From assembly GCF_007747445.1 (NCBI RefSeq), contig NZ_CP036425.1, forward strand, positions 1,596,175-1,660,174: a stretch of 64,000 nt of DNA. Reading direction: 5' to 3'. Shown piece by piece: positions 27,068 through 35,719 of the stretch (position 1 is the stretch's first letter; each line of letters starts with the position of its first letter). A program made the translations under genes and the position numbers. The DNA is from Poriferisphaera corsica (GTDB lineage Bacteria > Planctomycetota > Phycisphaerae > Phycisphaerales > Phycisphaeraceae). The notes below the pieces were generated by a model. The model did not search any database. It was given only the letters and a program-made list of their open reading frames with translations, and had not been told where the DNA came from.

Positions 27068-27952
27068 TTAATTACGTGATCTGAAGGCGTCTTGGAACAT
27101 CTGTGGGTTGAGGTTTTGAGGGACAGATTTGCCTGTCGCGTAATTGTACAAAATTGCTTTAAATACGACGTCGGCTGCGGAACTCCAGATGGAGACGATG
27201 AGGACGGTGAGGACGATGATGGCGATGCCGAGTCCGATGAGTAGGCCGGAGGATGCGGCGCCTGCGCCGAGGAAAAGGATGATGCCACCGATTAGGATGC
27301 CGGGGATCATGAGAAGGAGGCCGACCCAGCCCATGGAGAAGTTGCCGACGAGGGCAGTGCCCCAGTTGTCTTTGAGTATGGAGAGAGAGCGTTTGACGCT
27401 GGTGATGGGGCCGGAGCCCTCGATGACGAGTGTGGGGACGACGAAGTAGGTGATTGCGGTCCATGCCATGCCGAGGATTGAACTGATGAAGGCGCCGACT
27501 TTTTCGTTTGAGTTTTCGATGGCTTTGAGGATGACGCCGATGACGGCGGAAAGGAGTGCCCAGCCGAAGATTTGGGGTAGGCGTTTGGAGGCGATGCCGA
27601 AGCCGTGTGAGATGGATGGGGGTTCGCCTGAAACGACCTGCATGGCGCAGGCGGTGAGGGCGGTGTTGAAGAAGACGATGACGAAGTAGTTGCAGAAGTA
27701 GAAGAGGAAGGTGGTGGTCCAGATGGCGATGTGTGTTGCGGGTGTGGCTTGTGCTGTGTTTGAGGAGTCCATGAGTTCTAGCCAAGATTGCGCGGTGCCG
27801 GTGAGGAAGAGTGGGCCGAGGAAGCTAGCGGAGACGAGTATGGTGGCGATGCCGGAGATGATGGGGAAGATTGTGAGTTGTTTGTGATCCCAGATGACGC
27901 GGTAGGAGCACTTTGCGTATTCCCAGCTTCGAGAGAGTGTGTCTAAGAACAT
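27068..27952 (-). CDS. DUF6159-like multi-pass membrane protein
   Basis: A 294-residue protein with about five membrane segments (near residues 30-52, 75-100, 135-155, 165-185, 210-260). The N-terminus SRSWEYAKCSYRVIWDHKQL followed by a hydrophobic FPIISGIATILV stretch is the start typical of a family annotated DUF6159. No active site is evident. The frame codon use is like its minus-strand neighbours. It stands between the propeller gene and the chitinase gene with spacers over 200 bases. Confidence 0.7.
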   Translation of the reverse strand: MFLDTLSRSWEYAKCSYRVIWDHKQLTIFPIISGIATILVSASFLGPLFLTGTAQSWLELMDSSNTAQATPATHIAIWTTTFLFYFCNYFVIVFFNTALTACAMQVVSGEPPSISHGFGIASKRLPQIFGWALLSAVIGVILKAIENSNEKVGAFISSILGMAWTAITYFVVPTLVIEGSGPITSVKRSLSILKDNWGTALVGNFSMGWVGLLLMIPGILIGGIILFLGAGAASSGLLIGLGIAIIVLTVLIVSIWSSAADVVFKAILYNYATGKSVPQNLNPQMFQDAFRSRN

Positions 27953-28122
27953 TTGAGGTTCCTGTGTGAGATTAAGTTTCAGGTTGATCCAACTGACGTT
28001 ATGACTTGGCTCAATTGTAACAATCTATGGCTACGAAAAATGAGAGGAAAGTGGTGAGGATTCCCATTTATGTGTGCGGATATACGGTGTATGTGGTATT
28101 GGGGGACGTGCGATGAATGCGC

Positions 28123-28147
28123 AAAAAACCAGCTCGATGCTGGTTAT
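28123..28147 (-). terminator. Rho-independent terminator of the chitinase gene
   Basis: Minus-strand stem CCAGC/GCTGG extended to AACCAGC/GCTGGTT, with a short loop and six T. It lies about 60 bases after the stop. Confidence 0.7.
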
Positions 28148-28205
28148 TATGCAGAACATTCGAGCTGGGACAGTTGGCGAATAGGTTGTTTTTGCTAAAT
28201 GAGGT

Positions 28206-29534
28206 TTATGGTTGTTTGTTGCGGAGGAGTTGGTCGGCTGTGAAGTTGATGAGGGCTTGTGGGTGGGATTGGTCGTTGAGGTCGTTTGAGACGTCCCAGA
28301 AGAACATGCCGCCGAGGTTGTGTTGGTTGACGTAGTCGATTTTGGCTTGGAAGGATTCACGGCTGGGGCATGTTATCCAGGTGCCGCCATCGACGGTTGG
28401 GGCCCAGACGTAGGCGGCTTTGGCTTCGGGATCGAGTTTGAGTTGGAACTCATGGGAGCGATCTTCGAGGAGAAGTTTGACGATAGATCGCCATTCCCAA
28501 TAGCCTTTGTGCTCGGTGACGCCGAAGGCGAGGGATTTTGCGGGTTGTGAGATGCCGTTGTCTTTGTGGGAGACGCCACGCCAACCTGCGGCGTAGAGTG
28601 GTGCGCCCATCATGACTTGTTCGGGCTTGAAGCCACGGGTTAGGTAACCTTGAATGCCGTTGTCGCCATTGATGTTTTGGTTGATACCGCCGGCGGCGCT
28701 ACTTGGGTAGAGAGCTGAGAGATGGCCGGTTTGGTCTTTGACCCAGCGGCCGTGCATGTCGTAGACCATGACGTTGACGAAGTCGAAGATGTTGGCGAGT
28801 TTTTCGAGCTCAAGATGTTTCTGACGGAAAACGCCTACAGTTACAGCAGCAGTGAGCAGGTATTGTTTTTGGTCTTGTGACTGGAAGCGATCCATTTCGT
28901 CGCGGATGTCTTGCATGAGCAGTGTGAAGTTTTGTTTGTCTTCGGGGCGTTGTTTGTCTTTGTATTTGCTGCCTGAGACGGGGAATTCCCAGTCGATGTC
29001 GATGCCATCAAATTGATATTTACGCATAAATTCGACGGCGTTTTGTGCGAGGGTTTGCCGGCCTTGTTCGGTGGTGGCGAGTGAGGAGAAGTGCATGGAG
29101 AGTTCCCAGCCGCCGATGGAGATGAGGGTTTTGAGGTGTGGGTATTGTTTTTTAAGTTCGATGAGTTGATTGAGGTGGCCCCTAACGCCTGGCGTACCTT
29201 TATCAACAGGGTAAATGTGGTCGAGGGCTTTTTCTTTGGAGTCTACGGTGACGGAGCCATCGGCGTGAAGTTTCGCGAAGGCGTAGAAGATATGGGTGAG
29301 GTTTTGTGCGGGGATGTCGGCAACGGTGTAGTCGCCGTAGATACCGCCCCATTCGGGGAAGTATGCCATGACGTATTTGTTGGGGTTATTGAGGTTTGGG
29401 TGAACGGTTTGCTGTTGCGTGTCGTTAAGTGGCGGTGTGAAGGATTGGCAGCCAATTGATAGGCAAGAAATTAAGAGTGCAATGCAAGCTGCCAGCGTTG
29501 TGTTACGAATGTTGGTGTTTTCGCGTGTATTCAT
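28206..29534 (-). CDS. Family 18 glycoside hydrolase lipoprotein (chitinase-like)
   Basis: A 442-residue exported lipoprotein (LSIGC lipobox, Cys29). The GH18 barrel shows LISIGGWE, then FDGIDIDWEFP, the catalytic DxxDxDxE motif with Glu as acid, then VNVMVYDMHGRW. VMMGAPLYAAGWRG is the conserved later strand and FFWDVSNDL the C-terminal one. This is a chitinase or chitin-binding relative. The ATG at 29534 is chosen over an in-frame start 51 bases up because it gives a proper lipoprotein signal. G-tract-rich sequence lies upstream on its strand. Confidence 0.9.
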   Translation of the reverse strand: MNTRENTNIRNTTLAACIALLISCLSIGCQSFTPPLNDTQQQTVHPNLNNPNKYVMAYFPEWGGIYGDYTVADIPAQNLTHIFYAFAKLHADGSVTVDSKEKALDHIYPVDKGTPGVRGHLNQLIELKKQYPHLKTLISIGGWELSMHFSSLATTEQGRQTLAQNAVEFMRKYQFDGIDIDWEFPVSGSKYKDKQRPEDKQNFTLLMQDIRDEMDRFQSQDQKQYLLTAAVTVGVFRQKHLELEKLANIFDFVNVMVYDMHGRWVKDQTGHLSALYPSSAAGGINQNINGDNGIQGYLTRGFKPEQVMMGAPLYAAGWRGVSHKDNGISQPAKSLAFGVTEHKGYWEWRSIVKLLLEDRSHEFQLKLDPEAKAAYVWAPTVDGGTWITCPSRESFQAKIDYVNQHNLGGMFFWDVSNDLNDQSHPQALINFTADQLLRNKQP

Positions 29535-29603
29535 GGTGTGCTCACAACATGGTTGTGTGGATGTTGAAGATGATGCAATGATCATGTTGTTGCCTTGGGT
29601 TGA

Positions 29604-29775
29604 GGCAACCCCATTGGGGTTGCCCCCGGAAAACCATCCCCCCCCTTTTCCCCTATCCCTCCCCCCATTTTGAATCCCTCCCTCGAATCCTTTGCATCCC
29701 CTCCCGTCCCAGCTTTAACTGATCCATCATGACGAGGATGCAGTTGGATTCCCCCCCCCCCGCTTAATCCCCCGC
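29604..29775. repeat. Homopolymer C-tract region
   Basis: On the plus strand this stretch is about three-quarters pyrimidine with repeated CCCC to CCCCCCCCCCC runs; the minus strand is therefore G-tract-rich and could form G-quadruplexes. It begins with the perfect 9-bp inverted repeat at 29604-29624. Confidence 0.75.
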
Positions 29776-29930
29776 CTAACCCATTCCAGAAGCGCGGCCG
29801 AACAACGGCTTAACTCTGCTGTACTGATGTGGAAGATCAATACAGATTTTGCCCAAAAATTGTCCCCGGTAATGTCGAGTATAATAAATGTTCAATGATT
29901 GACAAGATAATTATTGAGTTTGAGCGAATT

Positions 29931-29959
29931 AAAAAAGCCTACCCAAATGGGTAGGCTTG
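29931..29959 (-). terminator. Rho-independent terminator of the transaldolase gene
   Basis: Minus-strand stem AAGCCTACCC/GGGTAGGCTT with an ATTT loop and a run of T, about 80 bases after the transaldolase stop. Confidence 0.85.
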
Positions 29960-30034
29960 AACTCCTTACTCTTTCGAGTGACACCGTTTGCTCATCACGC
30001 CCTGTTGGACAATTCGGTGTGTTTGTTTGGATTG

Positions 30035-31090
30035 TTAGGCGACGGCAAGTTTGCGTCGTTTTTCAGCGATGTTGCTGAGTAGTTGTTTGAATGGGTCGGC
30101 GAATTTTTCGGTGCCTTCGCGCATGAGTGTTTCTTCGAGTAGCGTCATGTCGACTTTATGATCGATGTCGTTGAGGATTTCGGAGGCTGGGAGTTGGTTG
30201 ACTCGCCGCATATAGGATTTACCGAGCTTCTCGACAGCGTCGTTCGTTTCGGGCGGATTGGTTTGGATGTCGCTGCCGGCGAGGGCTTCGACGTATTTGT
30301 CGGGTGAATCTTGAGGGTTCTTGGTGCCGGTACTTGCGAAGATGATTTCCTGCTCGAGCGGTAGTTTTTTCTCGCGCCACCATGCTTGGTTTGAAGACCA
30401 GATGCGTTTTGCATTGACAATGCCGACAAGGCCTTGCGCTTGTGGTGTGAGGTTGGTGACGTGTTGTTCGGTGTAGACATCGACACGTGAAACGAAGATG
30501 GAATAGACTGATTTGAAGTTATCGAGTTGGCCGAAGCGTTGGCGTCCTCGCCATAGGTTTTCGCGAGCGATCTCGTATTGGCGTTCAGTGAAGATAAGTG
30601 TGACGTTGATGGTGATGCCTGCAGCGGCGAGATCTTCGAGCGCGTCGAGGCCTGCGGCGGTGGCGGGGACTTTGATCATGCGATTTTTTTGGCTGGCGGA
30701 CCATTTTTTACCGAGTTCGATGTACTTTCGGACACGTTCTTCGTGGGATGGGCCGAGTTGATTGTCTTCGAGGAGTGGGTCGAGTTCGAAGGAGACGTAG
30801 CCATCGTTTCCGAGGGTGCGTTCCCAGGTTGAGATGAATTCTTTTTGTGCGAGGGAGACGAGTTTGTCGGTCATCTGCCAAGCGACGGCGTTGTCGTCGA
30901 AGCCTTGCTGGAAGAGTTGTTGCATGACGCTGTCGAAGCGGCCGGTGTTGATGAGTTTTGAAATGATGATGGGATTGGAGGTTGCGCCGGTGGCGCCGCG
31001 TTTTTTATTGAGTTGGATTTCATCTGGATCAATGGAGTCTAACCATAGCTTAGTGCCACATTCAACAAGAGAACGGAGTGGAGAAGACAT
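30035..31090 (-). CDS. tal: Transaldolase
   Basis: Moves a dihydroxyacetone unit between sugar phosphates in the pentose phosphate pathway. The 351-residue barrel shows [12 protein letters not shown] near the start, [17 protein letters not shown] with the Schiff-base Lys, [10 protein letters not shown], and [10 protein letters not shown]. Family length suggests the longer transaldolase group. The ATG at 31090 is preferred because AAAGGG lies 8 bases upstream; an earlier frame start would add 22 residues. A terminator follows. Confidence 0.93.
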   Translation of the reverse strand: MSSPLRSLVECGTKLWLDSIDPDEIQLNKKRGATGATSNPIIISKLINTGRFDSVMQQLFQQGFDDNAVAWQMTDKLVSLAQKEFISTWERTLGNDGYVSFELDPLLEDNQLGPSHEERVRKYIELGKKWSASQKNRMIKVPATAAGLDALEDLAAAGITINVTLIFTERQYEIARENLWRGRQRFGQLDNFKSVYSIFVSRVDVYTEQHVTNLTPQAQGLVGIVNAKRIWSSNQAWWREKKLPLEQEIIFASTGTKNPQDSPDKYVEALAGSDIQTNPPETNDAVEKLGKSYMRRVNQLPASEILNDIDHKVDMTLLEETLMREGTEKFADPFKQLLSNIAEKRRKLAVA

Positions 31091-31244
31091 TGCTGGAACC
31101 CTTTCAACGATGAATAGCGTAGGTGGTGTTAAGTGATGATAGCGCAGTGATCTCATGTTTGCTCAAGAAAGGCAATAAGGTTTAGCCGCAATGTGAGCAA
31201 ATGAAACGGTATAGTTGATACAGAGTGAATGAATGGGAAAGGCG

Positions 31245-31751
31245 TTATGGGATGGGTTGTTTGGGGGCGGCGTTTTGGGCCGATAATGTGACCCATTCGG
31301 CGAATTGCTGCTTATCCATGGCGCCTTCTTGGCGGGCGACGACGTGGCCCTTGTTGTTGAGGATGAGGTAGGTGGGGGTGGCCCAAATTTCGTACATGGT
31401 AGCGAGCTGATTGGCTTGCTGGACGTCTAGTTCGGTGATGTCCAAGCGGATAGGGATGACGTTGCGTGTGATCGTGTCGGCGGTTTTCTGATCAGAAAAG
31501 ACGTTGATTTTCATGGCAACACATGCGGGGCAAGAGGGGGACGTGAACTCGATCATGGCGGGGATGTTGGAATTGCGGGCTTGCTTGAGGCCTTGTTCGT
31601 AGTTGAGAACCCAGGGGATTTTTTCGTTGTTTTTGAGGTAATATTGACGTGTTTGGACGGCGAAAATGACACCAATGCAGGCGAGAAGCAGGAGCAGCCA
31701 TCCGAGCCGCCCTTGTTTTTTCATTCGCTGTTCTTCGGTACGATCACTCAT
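31245..31751 (-). CDS. Membrane-anchored thioredoxin-fold protein
   Basis: A 168-residue protein with one N-terminal membrane segment (about residues 16-32) and a thioredoxin domain. The active site SPSCPACVAM places Cys74 and Cys77 in a CPAC pair, after IEFTSP. ATPTYLILN carries the cis-proline (TP). The domain would face the periplasm. The CPAC motif is nearer to thiol-reducing than oxidising types. The gene is between transaldolase and the kinase gene, both minus strand. A periplasmic disulfide or cytochrome role is possible. Confidence 0.87.
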   Translation of the reverse strand: MSDRTEEQRMKKQGRLGWLLLLLACIGVIFAVQTRQYYLKNNEKIPWVLNYEQGLKQARNSNIPAMIEFTSPSCPACVAMKINVFSDQKTADTITRNVIPIRLDITELDVQQANQLATMYEIWATPTYLILNNKGHVVARQEGAMDKQQFAEWVTLSAQNAAPKQPIP

Positions 31752-31922
31752 ATTAGCCTCGGTATGCTGTCATTGGGTAATGCATTAAGGACGTCTGCAT
31801 GAAAGTCGTGTTTACCCGGTTGTGATGCCAACCATCACGTACCATCGGTATAACTGGCGGATAGCGATCGACTATTCCCAAGATTTGAATATGTCGTGAT
31901 TGTGTTTGTGTGAAGAGATGGG

Positions 31923-33185
31923 TTAGCGGGGTGCCATGACGACGAGAATGACGATGAGGATGAAAACGAAGATCCAGCCAGCGAGTGCAATCCAGAAGAG
32001 CGGGCGTTCGGCGAGGGGTTTTTCGGATCGGTGTTCGATGTTGGCGAGTTCGTCGCGTGTTGTGGCTTCGCTGTTGTCGAGTGCGGCCCAAGAGGAGATG
32101 TCGAATTTATTTCTAGCGTGAATGGGTGCGTCGCCCAAAAGAACTGCTTCAAGGTCTTCGACGAGTTCGGAGGCGGAGCCGTAGCGTTTGTCACGGTCTT
32201 TGGCCATGCATACTTCGATGATTTCGCAGATGCCGGTGGTGAGTTCTTTGGTGATGTGGTCTGGCGGGACGAGTTCTTGTTTGAGGTGTTTGTGCATGAC
32301 GGCAGAGGGGTTTGGCCCGTCGAAAGGTACGGAGCCAGTGACCATGTGGTACATGGTTGCGCCGAGCCCGTAAAGGTCAGCGCGGAAGTCGACGTCAACT
32401 TCGCCACGGATTTGTTCGGGTGAGATGTAGTAGGGTGTGCCGAAGGCTTTGCCGGATTCGGCTTCGGCTGCGTCGCGGTCTTCGATCGCGCGGGCGAGGC
32501 CCATATCGGCGAGCTTTGCGACACTATCAGTAGTGATCATGATATTTTTCGGTTTGACATCGCGGTGGATGAAGCCGGCTTGGTGTGCGTGGTGGAGTGC
32601 TTTGGCGATCTGGATGCCGATGTTGAGGGCATTTTTTTCGGAGTAGATGCCGTTGTCGTTCATTTCCTCGAATACGCTTTTGCCTTTGACGTATTCCATG
32701 ACGAAGTAGTGGGTGTCACCGGCGCGGCCGACGTCGAGTGCGCCGACAATGTTGGGGTGATTGAGTTTCGCGGCGGCGCGGCCTTCGGCGTAGAAGCGGT
32801 TGATGAAGTCCTGATTGCGTGTGTATTTTTTGGGCAGGACTTTAATGGCAACGAGGCGGTCGAGAGAGATTTGACGGGCTTTGTAGACGGTGGCCATGGC
32901 GCCTGCGCCGAGTTTTCCGAGGATCTGGTAGCCGGGGATTTGGCGGCTGACCTTTTGTTCCTCGATTTCGGGCATGAGGCGTTCGATTTGTTTTTTTGTG
33001 ACGTGGCCTTCTCTGATGAGAAGCTGGGCAAGGGAACTCTGATTTGGGTCGGAGTCTTCGAGTGCTTCTTTTTGGCGTTTGACACAGATATCGACTTCTT
33101 GATCGGTAGCGAGGCCTCGTTCGACAACGAGTCGCCCCAGAAGTGTGTCTGCTCCGGTCTGTGATTGTGAAGACTGATCCGTCAT
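31923..33185 (-). CDS. Membrane Ser/Thr protein kinase with N-terminal helical repeat region
   Basis: A 420-residue Hanks-type kinase. Residues 1-80 hold two copies of a LLGRLVVERGLAT / LAQLLIREGHVTK motif like the N-terminal domain of type II secretion ATPases. The kinase domain follows: GKLGAGAMATVYKA (Gly loop), VAIKVLP (catalytic Lys), FIHRDVKPKNIMI (HRD loop), KLADMGLAR (DMG instead of DFG), GTPYYISPEQI. A single hydrophobic helix near residue 400 anchors the C-terminus. The DMG variant and helical N-terminus are frequent in planctomycete kinases. Target unknown. Confidence 0.9.
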   Translation of the reverse strand: MTDQSSQSQTGADTLLGRLVVERGLATDQEVDICVKRQKEALEDSDPNQSSLAQLLIREGHVTKKQIERLMPEIEEQKVSRQIPGYQILGKLGAGAMATVYKARQISLDRLVAIKVLPKKYTRNQDFINRFYAEGRAAAKLNHPNIVGALDVGRAGDTHYFVMEYVKGKSVFEEMNDNGIYSEKNALNIGIQIAKALHHAHQAGFIHRDVKPKNIMITTDSVAKLADMGLARAIEDRDAAEAESGKAFGTPYYISPEQIRGEVDVDFRADLYGLGATMYHMVTGSVPFDGPNPSAVMHKHLKQELVPPDHITKELTTGICEIIEVCMAKDRDKRYGSASELVEDLEAVLLGDAPIHARNKFDISSWAALDNSEATTRDELANIEHRSEKPLAERPLFWIALAGWIFVFILIVILVVMAPR

Positions 33186-33500
33186 AAAAGCTCGGTAATG
33201 GCAGGTAATGGCCTGCTTCTTCGGAAATTAAAAACTGCCTTGATGCGTTTATAGACATATTAGGCATAAAACCACGGCTGACATCAGTTTACCCGCATTT
33301 GAGGAGAGTTACACACTCTTTTGTGATATGTGAACTGAGAAAGTGTGTTCTAAAGGTGCGTGGCGGGGTTGTCAACTCATAAAAGTTATATCGGACTGAG
33401 AGGTCTGCTAATTGATGTATGTTTTGAAGAAAATAGTCCTGACTAGGCAAAGAACCCCAAACACGATTACAATCAGGGTTCGATATGATCCGCCGCGGGT
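33186..33500. other. Divergent spacer of about 315 bases
   Basis: Between the kinase gene (minus) and the polyprenyl synthase gene (plus), so it should contain both promoters. No consensus pair was recognised with certainty and no small gene is evident. Confidence 0.35.
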
Positions 33501-34562
33501 ATGCGGCTTGTAGAAGGTGCTATTTTCATGCTGGTGTTGGCACAACAGGACAGTTTGATCATTGAGCAGTTAGGCGAAGATCTCGCTGATGTTGAGGCGA
33601 GGTTTGCAGAGGAATTGCGTTCTGATCTGGAATGCGTGAATGATCTTGCTGCGCATATCGAACGGTACCGTGGAAAAATGCTGCGGCCTACGCTGGTGCT
33701 AGTCTCCGCGTTGGCTTGCCCTAAGGAAGATGGGGAGGCTGCATCGACGAGCGATGCGCACCGTATTATTGCGACGGTTGCTGAGATGGTGCATATGGCA
33801 ACACTGGTGCATGATGACATCTTGGATGATGCTGAGATTCGGCGGCGAGGTAAGACGATTAACAATCTGACGACGAATGAGACCGCGGTCATGCTGGGGG
33901 ATTATCTGATCTCACATGCTTACCATCTGTGTTCATCGTTGCCAGATGCTGAGTTGGCGCGGATGATTGCATTTGCGACGAATACGGTTTGTGAGGGGGA
34001 GCTTTATCAGCTTCATAACCGTGGCAATTTTGCGCTTAGTGAATCCGCATATTTTGAAATAATCCGAAGAAAAACAGCTTCTTTGTGCGGTATGTGCTGC
34101 AAATTGGCAGGGTATATTAATGGGGTCGATGAGGCGGTTTGTGAAACGTTGTATGGGTACGGGGAGAAGCTTGGGATTGCTTTCCAGATTGTGGATGATG
34201 TGCTTGATCTGACGGGCGATGAGCAGACGGTTGGTAAGTCGCTTGGGCGAGATCTTGAGAAGTCGAAATTAACTTTGCCTTTGATTCATTATCGGGAAAC
34301 GAGTTCGGCTGAGGACGCGGCGAAGATGGTGGAAGTGTTGAAGCGGTTGTCAAACCCGGAGCTGGATGTTGCGGAGAGAGAGAAGCATGTTGGGCAGATC
34401 GCGATCGATCTGCGTGAGCATGCATCGGTTGAATATGCACGTGATGTGGCTTCGAAATTGATTGAGGAAGCGAAAGAGAGCATCATAGCTTGCCTGCCAA
34501 AGTCTGCAGCACAAGAATTAATGTTGAGCATGGCGGATGCGGTGTTGTCGCGTGATTTTTAG
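33501..34562 (+). CDS. Polyprenyl diphosphate synthase (IspB-like)
   Basis: Builds a long isoprenoid diphosphate for quinone or carrier synthesis. The 353-residue all-helical protein has GKMLRPTLVL, the first Asp-rich motif LVHDDILDDAEIRRRG, and the second IVDDVLDLTGDE, preceded by GEKLGIAFQ. The lack of two bulky aromatic residues just before the first DDxxD suggests a long-chain product, but length cannot be set by eye. ATG at 33501 is used; an in-frame ATG at 33528 with GAAGG upstream would shorten it by nine residues. It is followed by the ICL/PEP mutase-like gene after only 7 bases. Confidence 0.9.
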   Translation: MRLVEGAIFMLVLAQQDSLIIEQLGEDLADVEARFAEELRSDLECVNDLAAHIERYRGKMLRPTLVLVSALACPKEDGEAASTSDAHRIIATVAEMVHMATLVHDDILDDAEIRRRGKTINNLTTNETAVMLGDYLISHAYHLCSSLPDAELARMIAFATNTVCEGELYQLHNRGNFALSESAYFEIIRRKTASLCGMCCKLAGYINGVDEAVCETLYGYGEKLGIAFQIVDDVLDLTGDEQTVGKSLGRDLEKSKLTLPLIHYRETSSAEDAAKMVEVLKRLSNPELDVAEREKHVGQIAIDLREHASVEYARDVASKLIEEAKESIIACLPKSAAQELMLSMADAVLSRDF

Positions 34563-34569
34563 ATGACGT

Positions 34570-35469
34570 ATGAATTCATTTTCAGGGTTGAGCGACAAAA
34601 TGGACTTGCAGAGACAGATTTATCTGGCAGAAACTTTCCAATCACTGCACAGGGCGAATGAGATGTTCGTTTTGCCCAATGCTTGGAACGGTGGGTCGGC
34701 GGTCGTATTTGAAAAGCAAGGTTTTAAAGCGATCGGTACGACTAGTGCGGGGATTGCGTATGCGATGGGGTATGCGGATGGTGAGCAAATTACAATCGAT
34801 GATTTGTGTTATGTGACGAAGCAGATGACGTCCCGGGTTGGGTTGCCGGTGTCAGTGGATATGGAATTGGGGTATAGCAGTCACATTGAAGGCATCAAAC
34901 GCAATGTTGCGCGGATCATAGAAGCGGGGGCTGTGGGGATTAATATTGAGGATGGGTATCCGTCTGTGAATGGGCGTAATGCAAGGCTTGAGGATCTGAG
35001 CCGACAGATTGAAGTGATCGAGGCGATTCGTGAAGTTAAGACAGATTTGGGGATTCCATTTGTCATTAATGCTCGAACATGTGCTTACTGGCTGAAGATT
35101 GGTGTAGAGTCGAGCCGTCTTGGGTTGGCGATTGAACGTGGTAACGCATTTGCGAATGCGGGTGCGGATTGTGTGTTCATTCCCGGTGCGTTGAGTGAAG
35201 ATATTGTGAAGGAATTGGTCGAGGGGATTGATGTGCCGTTGAATACGATTGCGAATCCAGCATTTCATGATTTTGAGAGATTGAATGAGATTGGTGTGAG
35301 GCGGTTGAGCATTGGGTCTGGGGCGGTGCGAGCGGTTTTTGCGGCGTTGATGGGTGTTTCGGAAAGCTTGTTTGTGGATGGCGATATCAAGCCGATGTTG
35401 AATCATGAACTAACGTATGATGCGGCAAATCTTTTTTTTAGGAAATTGCGGTCGTTTCAAGGCCGATAA
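34570..35469 (+). CDS. PEP mutase/isocitrate lyase family enzyme
   Basis: A 299-residue barrel enzyme. NAWNGGSAVVFEKQGFKAIG, TTSAGIAYAMGYADG and LPVSVDMELGYSSH are typical of the phosphoenolpyruvate mutase/2-methylisocitrate lyase superfamily; GAVGINIEDGYPSVNG carries the conserved acidic metal ligands. The KKCGH motif of isocitrate lyase is not present, so it is not ICL itself. C-P bond mutase, oxaloacetase or methylisocitrate lyase activity cannot be told apart. It starts 7 bases after the polyprenyl synthase gene. Confidence 0.82.
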   Translation: MNSFSGLSDKMDLQRQIYLAETFQSLHRANEMFVLPNAWNGGSAVVFEKQGFKAIGTTSAGIAYAMGYADGEQITIDDLCYVTKQMTSRVGLPVSVDMELGYSSHIEGIKRNVARIIEAGAVGINIEDGYPSVNGRNARLEDLSRQIEVIEAIREVKTDLGIPFVINARTCAYWLKIGVESSRLGLAIERGNAFANAGADCVFIPGALSEDIVKELVEGIDVPLNTIANPAFHDFERLNEIGVRRLSIGSGAVRAVFAALMGVSESLFVDGDIKPMLNHELTYDAANLFFRKLRSFQGR

Positions 35470-35719
35470 TGCTAAATTTTTCAGTGATTGGCGGTGGTTT
35501 GAGGTGATATTTGAGGGATGTGTCGGCATAATTTCATCGTTCTAGCTGTTTTCACTTACCCATGAGTTCTAATATTCATTAAACTCATGTGATCAAGCGG
35601 GCAGCATATTCGCTGTGGTATGTGCATTGTGGGAGCAGATAGCCGATAAGTAACTTGTCGAGCAAGACATCTGTGGGTTGATATTCGAATCGGAACTGGG
35701 ATTTGGTAATAAAGGGCTT

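Larger units (their letters stand above)
29535..30034. other. Gap of about 500 bases with C-tracts and a terminator
   Basis: Upstream region of the chitinase gene. It holds an 18-bp inverted repeat GGCAACCCC/GGGGTTGCC (29604-29624), runs of 8 C (29638-29645) and 11 C (29751-29761) with many C4-C6 runs between, a TATAAT at 29880-29885 without a good -35 box, and the transaldolase terminator. No gene seen. Confidence 0.6.
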
